Origin: Curtobacterium flaccumfaciens
Lineage (GTDB): Bacteria; Actinomycetota; Actinomycetes; Actinomycetales; Microbacteriaceae
Reading direction: 5' to 3'
Assembly: GCA_029689965.1 (NCBI GenBank)
Contig: CP121450.1
Location: 2,728,001-2,792,000 of the forward strand
Length of the DNA stretch: 64,000 bases
Within the stretch, counting starts at the first letter, position 1. Each line of letters begins with the position of its first letter. The position numbers and the translations under genes were made by a program. The notes under the pieces were generated by a model. That model saw nothing but the letters and a program-made list of their open reading frames with translations, was not told where the DNA came from and did not search any database. Positions 19,776 through 28,100 of the stretch are shown one piece after another.

Positions 19776-21137
19776 CTACCCGAACAGGTTCACCGGTCGC
19801 ACGATGTCGGCGTAGATCAGCAGGGCGCTCATGCCGGCGAGGAGCACCACGATCACCATCGTCAGCGGCATGGTCTTGGCGAGGTCGATCGGCCCCGGGT
19901 CCGCCTTGCCGACGAGCGCGAACGCGCGACGCTTCACTGCCTCCCAGACGGCGCCGGCGATGTGTCCGCCGTCGAGCGGCAGCAGGGGCACCATGTTGAG
20001 CACGAACAGCCCGATGTTGAGCGACGCGAGCAGTCCGAGGATCGTGTACGCCTTGTCGATCACGGGGACGCCGCTCATCGACGAGACCTCGCCGATCGCC
20101 CGGCCGACACCGACGACCGACACCGGGCTGTCCTGCGACCGCTCCTGCGTGCCGAACGCTGCGTTCCACACCGCGATCAGCCGCTGGGGCAGGTCGATGA
20201 TGAGGTGCGCCGACGCCGAGATCTGCGCACCCGCCGCCGGGAGCACCGCGGCGGGTGACTGCCGGACGAGCGACTGGCCGATGCTCACACCCACGACGCC
20301 GACCTGCTGCGTCTTCGTCGTGCCGTCGTCGTTCTTCTCGACCGTGCCGTCGGCCGCGTAGACGTCCCGCGTGGCGATCGTCGGCGTGATGTGCAGCGTC
20401 TTCTCGGCTCCGTCGCGGGACACGACGACGGTGACGTCCTTCCCCGCAGAGCGCTGGAAGACCTCGGACACCTCGGTGATCGTCGGGTCCTGCCTGCCGT
20501 CCACCGAGAGCACGACGTCACCCGACCGGATGCCGGCCTGCTTCGCCGGGGAGACCGCGTCGCCCGAGGTGCAGGTCGTCGCCTGACTCGTCGGCAGCAC
20601 GCAGTCGACGCTCGACGTGAACGTCGTCGTGGGCGCTCCGAACCCGACGAGCAGCACGCCGAACAGGACGATGCCGATCACCAGGTTCATCGCCGGGCCC
20701 GCGATCATGACGATGATCCGCTTCCACGGCGTCAGGCGGTAGAACGCGCGGGAGTCGTCGCCGCCGGAGTCCGCGATCTGCTCGGCACTCGCCTGGCGGG
20801 CGTCCTGCACGAACGCGCCGTACATGCCGGTGTTCGTGATCGCGTTCGGCCGCCCGGAGGCCCGCGGCTTGAGCATGCCGACCATCGAGATGTAGCCGCC
20901 GAGCAGGATCGGCCGGATGCCGTACTCCGTCTCGCCCCGACGGAACGACCAGATCGCCTTGCCGAACCCCAGCGAGTACTGGGTGACCTTGACGTTGAAG
21001 AGCTTCGCGAACGACAGGTGCCCGAGCTCGTGGAGTCCGATCGAGACGAGCAGTCCGATGATGAAGACGACCACGCCGAGGACGAAGAGCAGGACGGATT
21101 CGACGGTCACCGGGAAAGGGTACGGGACGCTCCCCAT
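19776..21137 (-). CDS. Site-2 intramembrane zinc metalloprotease (RseP/Rip1 type)
   Basis: Cleaves transmembrane anti-sigma factors or other substrates within the membrane. It has the zinc motif in [20 protein letters not shown], a cytosolic/PDZ region ([20 protein letters not shown]), and the second catalytic segment [20 protein letters not shown]. The start is either ATG 21137 ([15 protein letters not shown]) or GTG 21110 ([15 protein letters not shown]); neither has a good ribosome site. It sits directly downstream of dxr. The base loss at the end of dxr fuses the two readings in the raw sequence; they are separate genes. Confidence 0.93.
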   Translation of the reverse strand: MGSVPYPFPVTVESVLLFVLGVVVFIIGLLVSIGLHELGHLSFAKLFNVKVTQYSLGFGKAIWSFRRGETEYGIRPILLGGYISMVGMLKPRASGRPNAITNTGMYGAFVQDARQASAEQIADSGGDDSRAFYRLTPWKRIIVMIAGPAMNLVIGIVLFGVLLVGFGAPTTTFTSSVDCVLPTSQATTCTSGDAVSPAKQAGIRSGDVVLSVDGRQDPTITEVSEVFQRSAGKDVTVVVSRDGAEKTLHITPTIATRDVYAADGTVEKNDDGTTKTQQVGVVGVSIGQSLVRQSPAAVLPAAGAQISASAHLIIDLPQRLIAVWNAAFGTQERSQDSPVSVVGVGRAIGEVSSMSGVPVIDKAYTILGLLASLNIGLFVLNMVPLLPLDGGHIAGAVWEAVKRRAFALVGKADPGPIDLAKTMPLTMVIVVLLAGMSALLIYADIVRPVNLFG

Positions 21138-21168
21138 GACGGAGCCGAGCGCTGTCTGGGAGACACGC

Positions 21169-21200
21169 CGCGCCTCCTGGACGGTCTGCCTGGAGGCGCG
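21169..21200. repeat. Hairpin with CTGGAGGCGCG motif after dxr
   Basis: Arms CGCGCCTCC (21169-21177) and GGAGGCGCG (21192-21200) form a 9-bp stem with a 14-base loop, just past the dxr stop and before rip1. One arm is a copy of the GGAGGCGCG motif dispersed in the window. It may act as an attenuator or REP element. Confidence 0.6.
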
Positions 21201-21207
21201 ACTCGCG

Positions 21208-22295
21208 TCAGCGGGACAGCGCGCGGTCCGCCGCGGTGCGCGCCCAGCGCTCCGCTGCCAGCACGCCCTGCAGGGAGGGCTCCCCTGCGTGTGCTCCTCG
21301 ACCACCCGCTCGACGGTGTCGACGATGTCGAGGAAACCGATCGCGCCCGCGTGGAACGCGGCGACCGCCTGCTCGTTCGCGGCGTTGAACACCGCGGGGA
21401 ACGTGCCGCCGAGCTCGCCGACGCGCTTCGCGAGCGCGACGGCACCGAAGGCCTCGGTGTCGAGCGGCTCGAACGTCCAGGTGCTCGCCGTCGTCCAGTC
21501 GAGCGGGACGCCGACGCCGGGCACCCGGTCCGGCCATGCGAGGCCGAGCGCGATCGGCAGCCGCATGTCCGGGGGCGACGCCTGGGCGATCGTCGAACCG
21601 TCCACGAACTCGACCATCGAGTGCACGATCGACTGCGCGTGCACCGTGACGTCGATCCGGTCGTACGGGACGCCGAAGAGCAGGTGCGCCTCGATGACCT
21701 CGAGTCCCTTGTTCACGAGCGTCGCGGAGTTCGTCGTGACGACGAGCCCCATGTCCCACGTCGGGTGCGCGAGGGCCTGCGCCGGAGTGACGTCGCGGAG
21801 CTCGGCGCGCGAGCGGCCACGGAACGGACCACCGCTCGCGGTGAGGACCAGCCGACGGACCTCGTCCGGGGCCCCGGATCGGAGCGCCTGGGCGATCGCG
21901 GAGTGCTCGCTGTCGACGGGGACGATCTGCCCGGGGGCCGCGGCCGCCTGCACGAGCGGACCGCCAACGATCAGGCTCTCCTTGTTCGCCAGGGCGAGTG
22001 TCGCGCCGGACTCGAGCGCGGCCAGGGTCGGACCGAGGCCGACCGAGCCGGTGATGCCGTTCAGGACGACGTCGGCCTCGACGCTGCGCACGAGCCGTTC
22101 GGAGTCGGCCGCGCCGAACGCGGTGTCGCGGACGCCGAAGCGCTCGGCCTGCTCGGCGACGACCGCGCGGTTGCTGCCCGCGGAGAGGCCCACGACCTCG
22201 AAGCGATCGGGGTTGCGGGCGACGACGTCGAGCGCCTGTGCGCCGATCGACCCGGTGCCGCCGAGGACGACGACGCGGCGCTTCGCTGAGTTCAC
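21208..22295 (-). CDS. dxr: 1-deoxy-D-xylulose-5-phosphate reductoisomerase
   Basis: Second step of the MEP isoprenoid pathway, NADPH dependent. Start GTG 22295 ([20 protein letters not shown]) with the Rossmann motif GGTGSIG. Conserved blocks: [44 protein letters not shown], and [21 protein letters not shown] break near 21282 (CAGGGGAGC should be CAGGGGGAGC) restores the proper end [20 protein letters not shown] and its stop at 21208. About 362 residues. A TACGAT -10 only 6 bases before the start suggests a leaderless message. Confidence 0.94.
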
Positions 22296-22301
22296 CCTTG
22301 A

Positions 22302-22307
22302 ATCGTA
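22302..22307 (-). promoter_or_regulatory. -10 element of dxr
   Basis: TACGAT on the minus strand, 6 bases before the dxr GTG at 22295. That spacing predicts transcription starting at the start codon. No -35 was identified. Confidence 0.4.
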
Positions 22308-22321
22308 TTCGCCCCAAAGGC

Positions 22322-22351
22322 TTGCGCGTAATGTTTTACATCCGCAATAGT
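22322..22351 (+). promoter_or_regulatory. Promoter of the secreted-protein gene
   Basis: TTGCGC at 22322-22327 and CAATAG/AATAGT at 22345-22351 are 17-18 bases apart in an AT-richer patch upstream of the gene at 22371. This resembles a housekeeping sigma promoter. Confidence 0.45.
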
Positions 22352-22370
22352 GCTGCCGAAAGGAGAACGC

Positions 22371-22865
22371 ATGTTCAACATTGCAAGATCAGCAGCGGCC
22401 GCTGGGGTCCTGGCGACCGCGTTCGTCGCTGCCAGTTCCCTCAGCGCATCAGCTGTGGAGGGCGGAGACGAACTCGGTCCGTCGAAGCGCACTCTCGAGC
22501 AGCTCAGTGAAGTCCAGACGCGCGCGGAGATCGATGCCCTCGTCGACAGCACCGTGCCGGTGAGGCTGCTTGTCGACGCAGCGACGGGGAGGGTGGAGGC
22601 CGCGGTACCGATCAGCGCTCGCGCGTTGACTCCGGTCGGGCCCGGGTGCACGTCGACCAGCGTCTGCATGAAGACGAACTCGGGCGTTCCATATGGGCTC
22701 ACCGGAAGCGGCACGAAGACCGGCTCGTGGAAGAAGATCATCAGAATCTCATCGGGTGACCGCAGGACGAGCTTCTGGGCCTCGAACGGGATGGCTTACG
22801 AGTACCGCGCGAACTCGGACGTCGTGATGAATGTCACCGTGACGGTGACCAAAGTGCAACGCTGA
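22371..22865 (+). CDS. Orphan secreted protein (164 aa)
   Basis: ATG 22371 has a good AAAGGAGAA ribosome site 6 bases upstream. The N-terminus [20 protein letters not shown], followed by [11 protein letters not shown], is a typical signal peptide with cleavage predicted after an AxA site near residue 30. The mature part has one Cys pair ([16 protein letters not shown]), then [16 protein letters not shown] and a beta-rich tail [10 protein letters not shown]. By eye it is less GC-rich than its neighbours and uses codons rare around it, hinting at recent acquisition. No family assigned. It stands alone on the plus strand between dxr and an FKBP gene. Confidence 0.75.
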   Translation: MFNIARSAAAAGVLATAFVAASSLSASAVEGGDELGPSKRTLEQLSEVQTRAEIDALVDSTVPVRLLVDAATGRVEAAVPISARALTPVGPGCTSTSVCMKTNSGVPYGLTGSGTKTGSWKKIIRISSGDRRTSFWASNGMAYEYRANSDVVMNVTVTVTKVQR

Positions 22866-22923
22866 CGAGCGTCGGCGGCCGCGGAGCATCGATGTCCCCG
22901 GCCGCCGTCACGCGGTCTACCAG

Positions 22924-23895
22924 TCAGCCCTTGGCGAGGATGTCGACCACGAACACCAGGGTGGCGTTCTTCGGGATGCCGGATCCCTCGCGAGGGCTGT
23001 CGCCGTACGCGTCTTCCGGGGTCGCGACGATGAGCACCTGCGAGCCGACCTTCTGGCCGACGAGGCCCGTCACGAAGCCCTTGATGAGCGACCCCTCGGA
23101 GATCGTGAAGGTCGTCGGGACGCCCTTCGACCACGAGGAGTCGAACTCCTTGCCGGTGTCGTAGACCACGCCCTTGTACTGCACCAGCGCGGTGTCGCCG
23201 TCGGCGATCGCGGCACCGGTGCCCTGCTTGATGACCTCCGGCGTGGTCTTCGTCGGAGCCGCGACGCCCTTCGGGATCGTGATCTCCGGCTCGCCGTCGG
23301 CCTTGTCCTTCACCGTCGGCAGCTTCGGGTCCTGCGGCTGCGCGGCGCCGGTGGCCTTCGTCGGGGTCTGGGCGACGACGTCCGCGACGACGACGATCTC
23401 GCCGCCGGTGTTGAAGCCGAGCGCGGACGACTGGCCGACCGCGGCGATGCGGTCGCCGACCTTCGCGCACGCCAGCAGCGCGCCGAAGCCGGTGCCGCCG
23501 ACCGAGAGGACCTGCGGGTTGCCCTGGTCGAAGCCGACCGTGCCAAGCTTCTTCGCGTCCGACGCCTGGTACACGCTGTACGAGACCTGCGCGTAGTCGC
23601 CGTCCTTCAGCGCCTTCCCCTTGCCCTGCACCACGGTGCTCGCCTGCGGCTTCTTCGCCGTGATGCCGCCGGAGAACTTCACCGTCGGCGCCGTCGTGCC
23701 GCCGAACGACCCCGTGACCGTGATCGCCTTCGAGGCCGAGCCCGGGTCGGGGCAGGACGTGATCGCCGCCGCGGTCGCACTCGACGACGCGCTCGGCGTG
23801 GCCGACGAGTCGCTCGAACCGGAGCCGGAGCACGCGGCGAGCCCCAGCACGACGGCGGGGACGAGGGCGATCGGGAGGAGACGCAGACGCTTCAC
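22924..23895 (-). CDS. Lipoprotein with FKBP-type peptidyl-prolyl isomerase domains
   Basis: A 323-residue exported lipoprotein. The signal peptide MKRLRLLPIALVPAVVLG ends in the lipobox LAAC, then a Ser/Ala-rich linker. Two FKBP-like modules are visible: a divergent one (about residues 50-180, GDYAQVSYSVYQASDAKKLG) and a canonical one (about 225-323, GDTALVQYKGVVYDTGKEFD with LVGQKVGSQVLIVATPEDAY). It probably assists folding of exported proteins. Start GTG 23895. The frame is intact. Confidence 0.92.
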   Translation of the reverse strand: MKRLRLLPIALVPAVVLGLAACSGSGSSDSSATPSASSSATAAAITSCPDPGSASKAITVTGSFGGTTAPTVKFSGGITAKKPQASTVVQGKGKALKDGDYAQVSYSVYQASDAKKLGTVGFDQGNPQVLSVGGTGFGALLACAKVGDRIAAVGQSSALGFNTGGEIVVVADVVAQTPTKATGAAQPQDPKLPTVKDKADGEPEITIPKGVAAPTKTTPEVIKQGTGAAIADGDTALVQYKGVVYDTGKEFDSSWSKGVPTTFTISEGSLIKGFVTGLVGQKVGSQVLIVATPEDAYGDSPREGSGIPKNATLVFVVDILAKG

Positions 23896-23901
23896 GAGGA
23901 C

Positions 23902-24378
23902 CTAGTGTGCCGTACGGACCTTGGTGCGCGGGACGTGGTGCACAGGAAACACCACCGACCGGGCGATGAAGCACAGGCTGTTCGCCTCCGCGTGCGCGGC
24001 CTCGGCATCAGCGACACGATCCGCCTCGAGGATCGTCACCACCGGGTGCAGCGTCGCCTCGGTCAGTTCGCCGGAGCCGTCCCGGTTGAGGTTCAGGCTC
24101 GCCGTCGCTCGGTCCTCGTACTCGACGACCGTGAACCCCCGCATCACCGCGACGTGGAGGTAACTGAGCATGTGGCACTGCGCGAGGGCGGCGACGACGA
24201 GCTCCTCGGGGTTCCACCGGTCCCGGTCGCCGCGGAACGTCGGGTCGGCCGAACCGACGATGTCCGGCTTGCCGGTGGCGAGGACGTCGTGGTCGCGGCC
24301 GTAGTCCCGGTAGCCGCTCGTGCCGGTGCCGCGGTCTCCGGTCCAGCGGACGGAGACCTCGTAGGAGTGGTCGGTCAC
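23902..24378 (-). CDS. OsmC family peroxiredoxin-like protein
   Basis: Thiol-based hydroperoxide-reducing family. The start is GTG 24378 (TDHSYEVSVRWTGDRGTGTS) with GGAGGAG 6 bases upstream. The two redox cysteines are visible in VAALAQCHMLSYLHVAV and EANSLCFIARSVVFPV. 158 residues. It diverges from the asparaginase-like gene with only 33 bases between starts. The frame is intact. Confidence 0.88.
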   Translation of the reverse strand: MTDHSYEVSVRWTGDRGTGTSGYRDYGRDHDVLATGKPDIVGSADPTFRGDRDRWNPEELVVAALAQCHMLSYLHVAVMRGFTVVEYEDRATASLNLNRDGSGELTEATLHPVVTILEADRVADAEAAHAEANSLCFIARSVVFPVHHVPRTKVRTAH

Positions 24379-24399
24379 GGTGGGGCTCCTCCGGCTCGG

Positions 24400-24405
24400 T
24401 ACGAT
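24400..24405 (+). promoter_or_regulatory. -10 element of the asparaginase-like gene
   Basis: TACGAT 6 bases before ATG 24412, and no ribosome site precedes that start. This fits a leaderless transcript. Confidence 0.4.
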
Positions 24406-24411
24406 TGCGGC

Positions 24412-25402
24412 ATGACGGTGAGCTCCGACGTCCGCACTGATCGCCATCCTCTCACCGCCGACGGGTCGGTCGAACTGGCGGTCCTCGACCGCAACGGGTT
24501 CGACGAGAGCCGTCACGTCGGCGCCGGCGTGGTGGTCGCCGCCGACGGGACCGTGATCGACTCCGTGGGCGACGCGCAGGCGAGCATCTACCCCGCTCGA
24601 CGATGAAGCCGTTCCAGGCGCTCGCGATCCGTCGGGCAGGAGCCGTGTTCTCGGACGAGGAACTCGTCCTCACGACCGCGAGCCACGCCGGCACGGCCGC
24701 GCACCAGGCACTCGCGCTGCACATGCTCGAGTCGTTCGACCACGTCGAGTCGGACCTCGGATGCCCGCCGGACCTGCCCTTCGACCGGGCGACCGCCCGC
24801 ACGATGGTCGAGCCGCGACGCCTGGCGATGAACTGCTCCGGCAAGCACGCGGGCATGCTCGCCGCCTGCCGGGTCAACGGCTGGGACGACGAGACCTACC
24901 TCGACATCGCGCACCCGCTCCAGCAGCGTGTCCGCTCGACCGTCGAGGAGTTCACCCACGAGACCGCGGACGTGGTCGGCACCGACGGGTGCGGCGCGCC
25001 GGTGTTCCCGCTCACCCTCGCCGGCCTCGCGCGGGGCTTCGCCGCCGTCGTCGCACGCGCCGAGGCCGACACCGCAGCCCTGACCGACGCGGTGCTCGAC
25101 CACCCGTGGGCGATCGACGGCATCGGACGCGCCAACACCGTGACGATCGAGCGACTCCGCGTGCTCGCCAAGCTTGGAGCGGAGGGCGTGATGGTGATGG
25201 GCCTCCCCGGCGGCGCAGCCGTCGCCGTGAAGACGCTGGACGGGGCGCAGCGCGCCGGCACGCTCGCGGCGCTGACACTGCTCGACGGAACGGCATCGTC
25301 GACCCTTCCGGTGTGGCGGACGTCATGGCGGCGACCGGCGAGAAGGTCCTGGGCGGCGGGCTTCCGGTGGGTTCGCTGCGCGTCGGCGACGGTCTGCGCT
25401 GA
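24412..25402 (+). CDS. Asparaginase II family protein
   Basis: Member of the AnsA-type asparaginase family (Pfam L-asparaginase II), distinct from the EcAII and plant types. Family features: VIDSVGDAQASIYPRSTMKP once a missing C near 24598 is restored, then FQALAIRRAG, ASHAGTAAHQALALHMLESF, MNCSGKHAGMLAACRVNGWD, and a C-terminus KVLGGGLPVGSLRVGDGLR after a second break near 25290 (GACGGAACG for GACGGGAACG). About 330 residues. It probably hydrolyses asparagine or a related amide. Its stop is 2 bases from that of the convergent gene. Confidence 0.88.
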
Positions 25403-25404
25403 CG

Positions 25405-26127
25405 TCATGCCCGCTCCTCGAGCCGCGGGAGCACGGGTGACACCGGAGTGCCACGCGGTTCGCCCGGCCGGCGCACGGAGCACCCGTAGCGGGTGACCTC
25501 GACGGCCAGGTCCCAGCGCCGCGGCATCCGGCCGGCGGTCACGAGCACCACGGTCGTCTCGTCGTCGGTGCCCGGTGCCGCGACCACCGCCGCCGTGCCC
25601 TCCGGCATCGCGGGGCAGTGCTCGCCACCGGAAGTCAGCACGGGCCGGAGGTCGAGGGCACTCGCAGCCCGGACCTCCACGCCGGATGCAGCCGACCGCG
25701 CGCGAACCTGTGCCACGACGGCACGGTAGACCGCCAGGGACAGGACGCCCCCTCCGACGATGACGACGTGCGCCGGGGCATGGTCGCCGACGCCGACCGT
25801 GCTCCCGTCCGGCGCCGAGCCGAGGACGATGCCGGCGGGCGTCGCGGTCGCGGCGTCGTCGGACGCATCGTGGCCGAACAGGAACGGGTGCAGGTCCGGG
25901 GCCTGTGCCGGCGCGGACCCGAGGACGGCGACGTCCGGTGTGGCAGCTTCGTCGATCGACTCGCCCGCCCGTGTCGCTCGAGCCAGCAGGGCGTCCAGGA
26001 CGGCGCACCAGCCGGCAGCTCCGATCAGCGCGGCACGCGACGACCCCGCCATCGGTGCGAACACCCCCGCCGCGACGAGTACGACCGCCGCCCCGACGAG
26101 GAGACAGCGCGCGGCGAAGGGACTCAT
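25405..26127 (-). CDS. Membrane protein of unknown function (240 aa)
   Basis: Starts ATG 26127 (MSPFAARCLLVGAAVVLVAA); GTG 26142 is an alternative. Two N-terminal hydrophobic segments (residues about 5-27 and 32-50) precede a soluble part containing APAHVVIVGGGVLSLAVYRA and TAAVVAAPGTDDETTVVLVT, which looks like an alpha/beta core. No family recognised. It is the last minus-strand gene of the kinase/FHA/MoxR block, 99 bases after the zinc-ribbon FHA gene, so it may belong to that system. The frame is intact. Confidence 0.6.
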   Translation of the reverse strand: MSPFAARCLLVGAAVVLVAAGVFAPMAGSSRAALIGAAGWCAVLDALLARATRAGESIDEAATPDVAVLGSAPAQAPDLHPFLFGHDASDDAATATPAGIVLGSAPDGSTVGVGDHAPAHVVIVGGGVLSLAVYRAVVAQVRARSAASGVEVRAASALDLRPVLTSGGEHCPAMPEGTAAVVAAPGTDDETTVVLVTAGRMPRRWDLAVEVTRYGCSVRRPGEPRGTPVSPVLPRLEERA

Positions 26128-26226
26128 ACCCCACGGCACCACGGAATGACGCAGCGTCGTCCGCGCAGGATCATCGCTGTGGAGTGCGCACCCGATTCCG
26201 CCCCTGTGGAGGACGGTGTCGAGCGG

Positions 26227-28100
26227 TCACTGCACGAGGAAGAACTGCTCCCCGATGTCCACGCGTGCCCCGCGCTCGACACGGTAACGACGACCGGGTT
26301 CGCAGCGGCGGATCGAGCCGTCGATGTGCCGGACGACCGTGCCGTTGCCGGAGAACCGGTCGGACACCCAGAGGTCGTCGCCGTCCCGCCCGAGTTCGAG
26401 GTGGGTCTTCGACACGGACTTGCCCGGATCGTGGACGGTCAGCAGCTCGTCGAACCGCTCCCCCGGCTGCGGACGGGCAAGCGTCCGACGAGCCCCGTGC
26501 TGTGCACGCCGAACCGTTCCCCGGTGCTGAAGTGCAGGACGAACGGCGCACGCGTCGGGGTCTTGGAGACGATCCTGGTCTCGTCGACGTCGTCCTCGAG
26601 GTCGCCCTCGGAACTGGTCGGCGCGGTGTCGCCCGTCGGGAGGGGAAGGGCCGGCCCGGTCACACCGGGCAGGGGCGGCAACGGGGCGGCGAACGGCACG
26701 CCGATCGCTGCGGTGTCCGGTGCGGAGGGAGCGGACGACGGCAGCGTCGCGGAGCCGGGGACCGGCGGGACGAACGGTTCGGGGCCCCGGTTCTGCGCCG
26801 CATCGGGAGCAGCGTGCACTCCGCGGGGGCGCAGGGGTGCACGCGGGGTGTCGTCGGTCTCCTGGCCCGTCCCGCCGGCATCGGGCGCCGCTGTCTCGTC
26901 CACCTCCGCGTCGTTCGTCGTCGCGCCGTCCGTACCGGACTCGTCCTGTTCGGCACCGTCGGTGTCGTCGGTGTCGTCGGTGTCGTCGGTGTCGTCGGTG
27001 TCGTCGGTGTCTTGGACGGCGTCGTCGGTGTCGTCCGCGGCCCAGTCCGGCCGGTCCATCGGCAGCGGCACGATCTGCCCGGTGAAGGCGGCGGTGACAG
27101 CAGGGCGCACCGCGCCGCACTCGGCGCAGAAGATGTCGTCCGGCTCGAGGCGATGACCGCAGACGTGGCACGTCGTCGCCTCGGAGCCGGGCGTCACCAG
27201 GGGCGTCGGGCGGGCCGGACGACGGTCGACGAGCGGCTCGACCACGGCCGTGTCGCCGGGCTGCGGCGGGGACGCGACGGCGGCCGCGCCGGTCGACGGG
27301 GCGTCCTCAGCCGTCTCCGCGGTGCTCCGCTCGGCACCGGTGCCAGCGGCGGTGCCGGTGTCCGCAGCGGTGCCGGCGTTCGAAGCGGTGTCGGCCGTGC
27401 TCGACGCGCTGGCGCGGCCGACCCACCACGACGGGCCGGCAGGAGCCGGAGTGGACGGCTGTTCCGTCGGCGTGTCCCAGACCGGGCCGGTCTCGAGGGC
27501 GCCACCGCCGTCGGGAGTGGACGGGTACGCGTTCGGGTCGAGCGGTGGTTCGGCGGGAGGTGGTGCGAACGGCACCTCGGGAGCGTGCGGTGCGATCGGC
27601 CACTCGGGCTCGGTCGGCTGCCCCGGCTCGGTCGGGCGCTGCGGCTCCGTCGGGCGCTCCGGTGCACCGGGAGCGTCGGGGATCCCCGGCTGCTGCGGCT
27701 GGGTCGGCGGCCCGGGCGGTCGGCGCCGATGGGCGGCTGCTCCGACCGGGCCGCGCTCCCGGGGTCTGCCGTGTGCAGGTGCGTCGGGCAGATCGCGGCG
27801 GGTAGGCCTCGGGGCGCTGCACCGGAACCGGCGCAGGCGGCTGCTCGTCATGCCGGTCCGCTCCCGTGAGCCATGCGCGCGTCGCGGGGTCGAGGGTCGC
27901 CTCCGGAAGCCATGCCTCGGCTGCCGGGTCCTCTCGGCGCCCGTGGACGTCCGGCTGCTGCAGGGGCGGGGCGGAGCCTGCTCGACGGGAGGCGGCGCGA
28001 CCTGGCGGCGACTCGCGGCAGCCGTCACGGCACGCCCGCACTCACCGCAGAAGATCGCCCCGTCCGGGAGCATCGATCCGCAGTGTTCGCATCTGATCAC
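26227..28100 (-). CDS. FHA domain protein with two zinc ribbons
   Basis: Starts GTG 28100, overlapping the transglutaminase-fold gene stop (GTGA). The N-terminal zinc ribbon is CEHCGSMLPDGAIFCGECGR; a second mid-protein ribbon is CHVCGHRLEPDDIFCAECGA. Between and after are long Pro- and Asp/Thr-rich disordered stretches, including the DDT repeats. The C-terminal FHA domain (FGVHSTGLVGRLPVRSRGER, KSVSKTHLELGRDGDDLWVS, RFSGNGTVVRH) should bind phosphothreonine. One break near 26462 needs a G; others occur between about 27700 and 27980. About 620 residues. Likely a cytoplasmic reader of the neighbouring kinase. Confidence 0.83.
26961..27011. repeat. 9-bp minisatellite encoding Asp-Asp-Thr repeats
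   Basis: Five perfect and one partial copies of GGTGTCGTC (plus strand) run from 26961. On the coding minus strand they encode DDT repeats inside the zinc-ribbon FHA protein. Copy number could vary by slippage without breaking the frame. Confidence 0.85.

Noticed and set aside
19776-22295. Apparent 839-residue fusion of Dxr and the site-2 protease
   Set aside because: The fusion depends on one missing G near 21282. The other frame gives the normal Dxr C-terminus and stop at 21208, and the protease has its own start.
26900-27100. Plus-strand Val-Gly-Val-Val repeat protein
   Set aside because: It is the antisense reading of the DDT repeat in the zinc-ribbon FHA gene, whose minus-strand frame carries real domains.
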